21,013 nt of DNA, from contig JAYMTA010001237.1 of the NCBI GenBank assembly GCA_036897625.1, positions 1 through 21,013 on the forward strand, given 5' to 3'. The notes beneath the pieces were generated by a model. That model was given only the letters and a program-made list of their open reading frames with translations. It did no database searches and was not told the origin of the DNA. The translations under genes were made by a program, and so were the position numbers. This document shows positions 18,262 through 21,013 of the stretch, piece by piece. Each line of letters starts with the position of its first letter. Within the stretch, counting starts at the first letter, position 1. This DNA comes from Pelargonium cotyledonis (lineage: Eukaryota > Streptophyta > Magnoliopsida > Geraniales > Geraniaceae).

Positions 18262-21013
18262 ATGAGGAAGGATAAGGAGGCCGAGCTCAGCCACTTCAGG
18301 TCCAACGGAGGTCGTCGTGGTGGCGGCGGCGGCGGAGGCAGGGGAGCGTTTTCCATGAAGAGGGGAAGAGAGAGTGACTCGAACGATTTTGTCAAGTCCA
18401 AAAGACCTAAAGCTCAGGGAAGGAGAGGCTCTAAAAAGGACAGAGGGGCTGGTAATGGTGGACAAAAAGTTGAGATTCTGGAAAACGAGGATATGGAGGA
18501 AGATGTTGATGGCGATGATCTTAGCAACAACAGTACGGCTTCTTTGTCTGGAGTTGAGATGGAAGATCAAAAGACACACACGAAGACATATTCGTCAGGA
18601 GATGAGAGTTCCTACTTAAGTAATACAAGGTGACTTCACTGTTCTTGGTTTGTTCAATCTCTTTCTCTTTAATTTAGAGACTACTTTGTACAATTGTTTT
18701 ATTTATTGTTTGATATCATTTACCATTTTGCTGTGTTACATGCTTAATTAAGTGTCATTGTGCATATATACTGCTTTGTATATTTGTAATAGAAATGGCT
18801 TGATTTCAAGTTTTTGGATAGGTATTCATTGACTCCATGTTCTGGTTGAAGCTGCACTAGCATTATTGCAAACATTGCGGTAAACACCAATATTAAATAG
18901 TTGGGACCTTAAACTTGGATATGAAATGTCCAACATGTCTAGAGTATAACTGAGCATGAGAAGAGAATAGCTTATTTCTAAGTTCTTATCTACCAATTTT
19001 TTATTTTAGATACTCCTCAGTCTACTTAAATGAGAAGGGCTTGTACATGTAATGCAAAACTTCTATAAAATTTGTGTATTTCTGTATAGCCAATATGCAT
19101 GATCTTTTAGCTGGTTAGTCCCTGTATTTGTTAAACTTGTTCTTTATGAATCTGACTTCCGATTCTCTGGCAGATTTGATCAATGTTTAGTAGTCTCCCC
19201 CCTATCTTTGAAAGCAATCAAGGATGCTGGATATGAGAAAATGACTATGGTACAGGAGGCATCTCTTCCCGCAATACTAAAAGGTTTGTTATTTTCCAAC
19301 ACAGTTTTTACAAATAAGGGATTCTGTTTGAAAGATAAAATCAATTTTCTTTGGGTGCGTGTTGGTCATTTTTGTGTATTTTCAGTTAGTTTGAATCTGC
19401 TTGAGGTAATAGATTAAAACTGAATTTACCGACTATGGTGTCTAGTAACATTTTGATTACTTTTTTTTATGCCACTGAACTAACACTAGGAAATTCTACA
19501 TTGTATTATTTTTCTTACTTGAATAGAAATCTCTATCAATATAGCTGTAATCATCATGCAGCAATTCTTAGATATGAAACTTCACCCCTAGAAGATTAAA
19601 CTTATTATGTTACCGGCAGAGTGATCACATGAGGCTACAGGGCATTTAGGAACTTCTCTATCCTATAGTCATAATAACTATGCTGACAATTGCACCATTG
19701 ACTTGTTAATAGGTGTCTGCTTCTCCATGAAAAGGTCAAAACATTGAAAATGTATTTTGTGGGGTTGGCGCATCTGTACCTTAACTAATATAACAAACAA
19801 TCATCAATTTAATGGCGGAACATGTTGTTGCACTTCCTCATTTGTCTTTCCATTGGTTTAATTCACCTTACATTTCCATATTCTGACTGTTATCTAAAAT
19901 TACTGTCTTCTTTAGGTAAGGATGTTATGGCAAAGGCTAAAACGGGCACTGGAAAAACTTTAGCATTTTTGGTAAGTGTTCTTCAATTTTCGTCTGCATT
20001 ACTTATGTTGGCCTGTTAACCAAGAAGACTGTGGAACCCTTATATGTAGAAGGCTTCCTCTTTATGTTACTCTCTAGTCTTTAATAACACTGGCATGTGC
20101 ATTTTCCAAACTAGAAAATCAAAACCATTGTCATTCTTTCTTAATGCTTAATTTTTGTTCTTTATGAAGTTATGAACATTATTATATTTTCATTGTGAAT
20201 CGGAAATCACAGAAAACACATGGTTATACCAGTAAAGGAAGAGTTTGAAGTTGAGGATAGATTGTCATGTAACCATCCTCTCTCATTGTTTAGGAGAAAA
20301 GAATTATACTCCCTATGTCCCAAAATGAGTGTCCACTTTTTTTTTTTTTTTTCTTTTGCTAGTTAGTAATGCATCCATTAGCTACAATATCCCTAAAATG
20401 GGCTAGTTAGTACAACCCCAGAGTTTGTTACAACAAGAAACATGGGGGTATAAGGGTAATGTCCAACTTTAACTAATTTATCCTTAATTTTTACAAAAAA
20501 AAAAAATGGATATTGGACACTCAATTTGGGATGAAGTGAGCATTCAGAAATTTTTTACTTCCTCTATCCCACAATAATGTCCACTTACCTTTTTAATTAG
20601 TTAGATAGTGATGCATACATTTCTAACAATAGCCCTAAAATAAGTTAGTTGGGACCCCTTGATTTGTAACAATAAAAGCACATTGGGGGTGTAAGGGGAA
20701 AACTCCAATCCTAACTAACTTATCCTTAATTTTCACAAAATTGGAAAAAGTGGACATTCATTTAGGATGGAGGGAGAGGGAGTAGTGGATATTTTTATCA
20801 ATGTATGAATCTGCACTGCAATATGAAGAAGCTGAAACTTTCGGAAATAATTTCTTTTATTGCATCCATAATAAGAAATGTATGGTGGTAACATGTTTCT
20901 CCATTTGTTCATTTCAGCTTCCATCCATTGAACTTGTTGTTAAATCACCTCCGGTTGATCGTGGCCAAAGGTGTCCCCCGATTGTTGTGCTTGTAATCTG
21001 CCCAACTCGAGAA
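18262..21013 (+). CDS. DEAD-box ATP-dependent RNA helicase (RH25/26/31-like), 5' part
   Basis: The exons are 18262-18629, 19174-19283, 19916-19971 and 20918 to the window end, all GT-AG, giving 210 aa so far. Residues 1-123 are a low-complexity extension: Gly/Arg-rich (GGRRGGGGGGGRG), a basic KSKRPK stretch that could be a nuclear signal, then acidic and Ser-rich. The helicase core begins with the Q motif (F124, Q150 in MTMVQEASLPAIL), then motif I AKTGTGKT (167-174) and motif Ia PTRE (207-210), where the window stops. The DEAD box and domain 2 lie outside. The phrases SPLSLKAIKDAGYEKMT and KSPP...VLVICPTRE point to the plant Mss116-like RH25/RH26/RH31 group. ATP-driven RNA remodelling is the expected activity; organelle or nuclear location is uncertain. 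An internal ATG at 18355 (MKRGRES) is a possible alternative start. Confidence 0.9.
20309..20540. mobile_element. Stowaway-like MITE in helicase intron 3, copy 1
   Basis: The left end CTCCCTATGTCCCAAAATGA (20309) follows TA (20307-20308) and is the inverse of the right end TTTGGGATGAAGTGAG (20540). About 232 bp, AT-rich, non-coding. The terminal repeat is a degenerate Stowaway end (canonical CTCCCTCCGTCCC), and the right-hand TA is not preserved. The internal words AGTTAGTAATGCATCCATTA, GGGGGTATAAGGG and TTATCCTTAATTTT recur in copy 2. Confidence 0.8.
20558..20782. mobile_element. Stowaway-like MITE in helicase intron 3, copy 2
   Basis: The left end CTTCCTCTATCCCACAATAA follows TA (20556-20557) and is the inverse of ...TTTAGGATGGAGGGAG. 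The right boundary is either 20776, by repeat match, or 20782, where a TA follows. It shares internal sequence with copy 1 (AGTTAGATAGTGATGCATAC, GGGGGTGTAAGGGG, TTATCCTTAATTTT) but is clearly diverged, so the two look like separate insertions or an old duplication. Only 17 bp separate them. Confidence 0.8.

Noticed and set aside
18130-18579. 149-aa minus-strand frame
   Set aside because: Antisense of the helicase first exon; its Ala/Pro-rich stretch is the reverse of the poly-Gly tract.
1-21013. tRNA, rRNA, CRISPR, bacterial operon features or organelle DNA
   Set aside because: No tRNA-like cloverleaf, rRNA signature or regularly spaced repeats were seen by eye, and gene structure is nuclear eukaryotic throughout.

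Overview
The window looks like nuclear DNA from a flowering plant, most likely a eudicot. It is AT-rich, with short exons and AT-rich GT-AG introns. It carries plant-type DNA transposons (Stowaway-like MITEs, a small Helitron, long-TIR elements) and plant gene families: a type I pectin methylesterase with a PMEI pro-region, a BED-finger/DUF659 hAT-derived protein, and an RH25/26/31-type DEAD-box helicase. Species cannot be read from the sequence.

Layout. 1-3063 has no gene and is a pile of transposable elements: a Stowaway-like right end (1-97), a probable non-autonomous Helitron on the minus strand (652-979), a ~1.17-kb element with ~115-bp terminal inverted repeats and a GC-rich interior (981-2152), and a ~340-bp inverted-repeat element built on GCGACGTC-like words (2721-3063). 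3130-7700 (+) is a complete gene for the rRNA-processing factor FCF2: a pyrimidine-rich leader, a long 5'-UTR intron and five coding exons (197 aa, one GC-AG intron). 8146-8925 is another long-TIR element, between FCF2 and the convergent gene after it. 9510-12971 (-) is a six-exon gene for an 899-aa domesticated hAT transposase with two BED fingers; its leader runs to about 13600. 14650-16443 (+) is a two-exon, 565-aa pectin methylesterase. 16444-17600 is AT-rich DNA with no recognisable gene. 17605-17947 (-) holds two overlapping frames that look like a small broken or truncated gene, head-to-head with the last gene. 18262-21013 (+) is the 5' part of a DEAD-box RNA helicase gene (210 aa visible, ending in motif Ia at the window edge). 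Its third intron holds two related Stowaway-like MITEs side by side.

The genes do not form a pathway. FCF2 acts in nucleolar 18S rRNA maturation, the helicase remodels RNA, the pectin methylesterase acts in the cell wall, and the hAT protein is probably a nuclear DNA-binding factor. A shared feature is the telo-box (AAACCCTAA) near the 5' end of FCF2, the hAT-derived gene and the helicase. None was seen by eye in the region that can be assigned to the pectin methylesterase alone. All exon structures were assembled by hand from splice signals, reading-frame continuity and family sequence patterns.

I found no convincing new biological system. The best leads are the domesticated transposase with altered catalytic signature residues, the abutting Helitron and long-TIR element, the inverted-repeat element next to the FCF2 leader, and the broken small gene sharing a 314-bp divergent interval with the helicase.
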